Assembly (NCBI RefSeq): GCF_012273655.1
Contig: NZ_JAAWWP010000007.1
Span: 124,001 to 188,000, forward strand
Direction: 5' to 3'
Length of the DNA stretch: 64,000 bases
Origin: Streptomyces physcomitrii
GTDB taxonomy: Bacteria > Actinomycetota > Actinomycetes > Streptomycetales > Streptomycetaceae
The stretch's first letter is position 1; the number at the start of each line of letters is the position of its first letter. Positions 62,158 to 64,000 of the stretch are shown here, one piece after another. The notes under the pieces were generated by a model, which did not search any database, was not told where the DNA came from, and saw only the letters and a program-made list of their open reading frames with translations. A program made the position numbers and the translations under genes.

Positions 62158-63126
62158 TCAGCTCAGCGTCACCTGGCGGTTGGTGAGCCCGCCGCGCGCC
62201 CGGCGCTCCTCGCCGGTGAGCGGCTCGGTGCGCGCGAGGGCGTCCGCGAGCCGCTCGGCGAACGCGGCCGCGGGCTTCTCGGTGTCCGCCGCCGACATCC
62301 CGCGCGGCAGGTCCCAGACCGGCACCGTCAGCCCGTGCGCGCGGAAGGAGCCGACCAGCCGGGTGCCCTCGCCGAGACCGGAGGTGCCCGCCGCGTGCAA
62401 CCGGGCGAGCGCGTCGAGGAGTTCCTCCTCCGCGTGCGGCATGACCCAGCGCAGATGGTTCTTCTCCGGGGTCTCGCACCAGTAGGCCGCGTCCACCTGG
62501 GTCAGCCGCTCGGTGGGGATGGCCGCCTCGTTCGCGCGCTCCAGGGAGGCCGCGACCTCCGGCGACGCCGACTCGCTGTCCGGCACCCAGAACTCGAAGC
62601 CGGTGTGCACCTCGGCGGTGAACTCCGCCTCCGGGTCGAGCAGATCCTGCAGTCGCGGCCCCTCGGCCGGTGCCCGGCGGGCCTCCACCGGGGTGCCCGG
62701 GGCGACGGTGAGCGCCCGCTGCAGGGTGTCCGCGAGGTCGCGGCTCAGGTCGCCGGAGGCGGTGTCGTTCTGCAGACCGAGCAGCACCGAGCCGTCCTCG
62801 CGCCGCAGCGCGGGCCAGGCCATCGGCAGCACGGTGGCCAGCGTCACCGAGGGGACGTCCGCGGGCTTCTCCTTGAGATGCAGCACGGCCGTGGCGGCGG
62901 GCACCAGCTCGCGCAGCGCCACCAGGTCGCGCTCACCGGCCAGGCCCTCGAAGGGGCGCTGCACCAGCTCGGTCACCGCCTGCGCGGCGGCCCGGCCGTG
63001 GCAGGCCTTGTAGCGGCGGCCCGAACCGCAGGGGCAGGGCTCCCGGGCGCCGACGACGGGGACCTCACCCTCGACGGCGCTCTTCGACTGCGGCTTGCCC
63101 TTCGCCTGGGGGCGCTTCTTGGCCAT
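62158..63126 (-). CDS. SEC-C motif / DUF5926-like protein
   Basis: The 322-residue protein has a Lys/Arg-rich start, a SEC-C zinc motif near residue 31 (CPCGSGRRYKACHG) and a large helical domain (DRDL-like VALRELVPAATAVLHLKEK, LADALARTEPLTGEE). SEC-C motifs often bind zinc and nucleic acid or protein partners. The ATG at 63126 starts MAKKRPQAKG. The family is conserved in actinobacteria; the function is unknown. Confidence 0.9.
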   Translation of the reverse strand: MAKKRPQAKGKPQSKSAVEGEVPVVGAREPCPCGSGRRYKACHGRAAAQAVTELVQRPFEGLAGERDLVALRELVPAATAVLHLKEKPADVPSVTLATVLPMAWPALRREDGSVLLGLQNDTASGDLSRDLADTLQRALTVAPGTPVEARRAPAEGPRLQDLLDPEAEFTAEVHTGFEFWVPDSESASPEVAASLERANEAAIPTERLTQVDAAYWCETPEKNHLRWVMPHAEEELLDALARLHAAGTSGLGEGTRLVGSFRAHGLTVPVWDLPRGMSAADTEKPAAAFAERLADALARTEPLTGEERRARGGLTNRQVTLS

Positions 63127-63295
63127 CGTGGCTGTCTCCCGGTAGCGGCTCGTCTCGTACGGGCGCGAGCCTAACCCCTCACCCCCGCCGTGGCGGCGGC
63201 CGCCGCCACGGCGCGAACGGGTGCGCGCGGGGCGGGAGTCGGGGCGGTTCCCGGAGAGAAGGGGGACAGGCCCCCTCAGTCCTCCGCGGTCCTCC

Positions 63296-63850
63296 TCAGT
63301 CCTCGAAGTCCTCGAAGGCCTCGGCGAGGTCGAGGCCCGCGAGCGAGGAGACGGCGGGGCTCGTGACCCGGGCGGTGAGGTCCTCGCGGCGTCGGCGCGC
63401 GGCCAGTTGGAGGGGGCAGTCGCGTACCGCCACCCAGACCGTGACCTCGCCGGTGACCCCGTCGCGTACGCCCCACTCCTCGGCCAGCGCCGAGATGATG
63501 TTCAGCCCGCGGCCGCCGTGCGCCGTCACCGAGGGGGTGGACGGCATCGGGCGGGTCGGCCCGCCGCCGTCGGTGACCTCCAGGGTCAGCAGCCCGTCGT
63601 CCTCGACCCGCCAGGCGGCGAGGACCTCTCCGTCCCCGGACTGCTCCTCGCCCAGCGGCCTGCCGTGCCGGCAGGCGTTGCTGAGCAGTTCGGAAAGAAT
63701 CAGTACGGCGTCGTCGAGGACCGTCTCGGCCACCCCGCGCCGCCGCAGTTCCGCGCGCATCCGGCGCCTCGCCTGCCCCACGCCCGCAGGGCCATGGGGA
63801 ACGGCCATGCTCGACGACGTGGGCACCTCCTGTGCGACCACCAACGCCAC
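63296..63850 (-). CDS. RsbW-like ATP-binding protein (anti-sigma/regulatory)
   Basis: The 184-residue protein is an HATPase domain: N-box LILSELLSNACRHGRPLG, G1 VTDGGGPTRPMP, G2 AHGGRGLNIISALAEEWG. The GTG at 63850 has AAGGAGG at 8-nt spacing and is preferred to the ATG at 63937. It is a second RsbW-type protein in this window, and no sigma factor is adjacent. A C-terminal acidic stretch follows the domain. The bases up to 64000 contain no other feature. Confidence 0.9.
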   Translation of the reverse strand: MALVVAQEVPTSSSMAVPHGPAGVGQARRRMRAELRRRGVAETVLDDAVLILSELLSNACRHGRPLGEEQSGDGEVLAAWRVEDDGLLTLEVTDGGGPTRPMPSTPSVTAHGGRGLNIISALAEEWGVRDGVTGEVTVWVAVRDCPLQLAARRRREDLTARVTSPAVSSLAGLDLAEAFEDFED

Positions 63851-64000
63851 CCCCGAGACCTCCTTCGCCCCACGCCACGGACTGAATGCCCTCCGGCAAC
63901 ACGGCGGAAACCGAACAGACGGAGTGCGGTGACGCACATGTGACGATCGCGTACGTCCCGAACGCGCCGGTGCACTCCCCGTGACCGCCCCCCTCGGAGG

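Overview
The window is high-GC DNA (about 73% by eye) with GTG/TTG starts, 4-bp ATGA/GTGA gene couplings and Streptomyces-specific developmental genes (ssgR-ssgA). It is a Streptomyces chromosome segment. The run of core genes (thiC, hisC, cydAB-cydCD, serS, pheA, dtpA/ecuC/sco) matches, from memory, the part of the S. coelicolor chromosome a few tens of kb from dnaA/oriC. Two perfect 14-bp parS sites and several DnaA-box clusters agree with an origin-proximal position.

Layout: 1-6.6 kb holds a GNAT enzyme, a membrane protein, a Nudix hydrolase, a PLP lyase coupled to a low-molecular-weight phosphatase, a small membrane protein, a cupin and the ssgR-ssgA sporulation pair. 6.6-10.1 kb holds a YibE/F membrane protein and thiC behind a TPP riboswitch. 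10.2-16.6 kb is a gas-vesicle island: an Asp23-like gene, gvpO-A-F-G-J-L-S-K on the + strand, and two convergent accessory genes (gvpY/gvpZ-like) whose products carry extreme acidic and Lys/Ala tails. 16.8-24.2 kb holds a membrane protein, a metallophosphatase, a LacI regulator divergent from hisC, and an acyl-CoA dehydrogenase. 24.4-31 kb is the cytochrome bd operon (cydA, cydB, fused cydCD) behind a perfect Rex operator. 31.1-36.9 kb holds a GAF histidine kinase, an M23 peptidase, a HAD phosphatase, an F420-type oxidoreductase and kptA. 37.4-41.2 kb encodes two ABC ATPase/permease pairs, separated by a 165-bp MITE-like element. 41.9-45.7 kb holds a second HAD phosphatase, serS and pheA, with a DnaA-box cluster between serS and pheA. 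45.7-52.3 kb is a copper-handling run on the - strand: a His-rich membrane protein, a YcnI-like protein, sco, ecuC, a CopC-CopD fusion and the Tat-exported peroxidase dtpA. 52.7-64 kb holds two RsbW-like ATPases, an SRPBCC protein, a TetR regulator divergent from an Old Yellow Enzyme homologue, an enoyl-CoA hydratase, pepP, a SpoIIE-type phosphatase, a primase-polymerase-like protein and a SEC-C protein.

The most notable signals are: parS sites that form the start regions of two genes; a near-parS inside dtpA; DnaA-box clusters outside oriC; the rearranged gas-vesicle cluster with complementary charged tails; the MITE-like element abutting a Shine-Dalgarno sequence; and a recurring pattern in which short segments at gene 3' ends, usually including the stop codon, are tandemly duplicated downstream. 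No CRISPR array, rRNA, intact tRNA or complete insertion sequence was seen. References to S. coelicolor, S. lividans and E. coli are from memory, not from a search.
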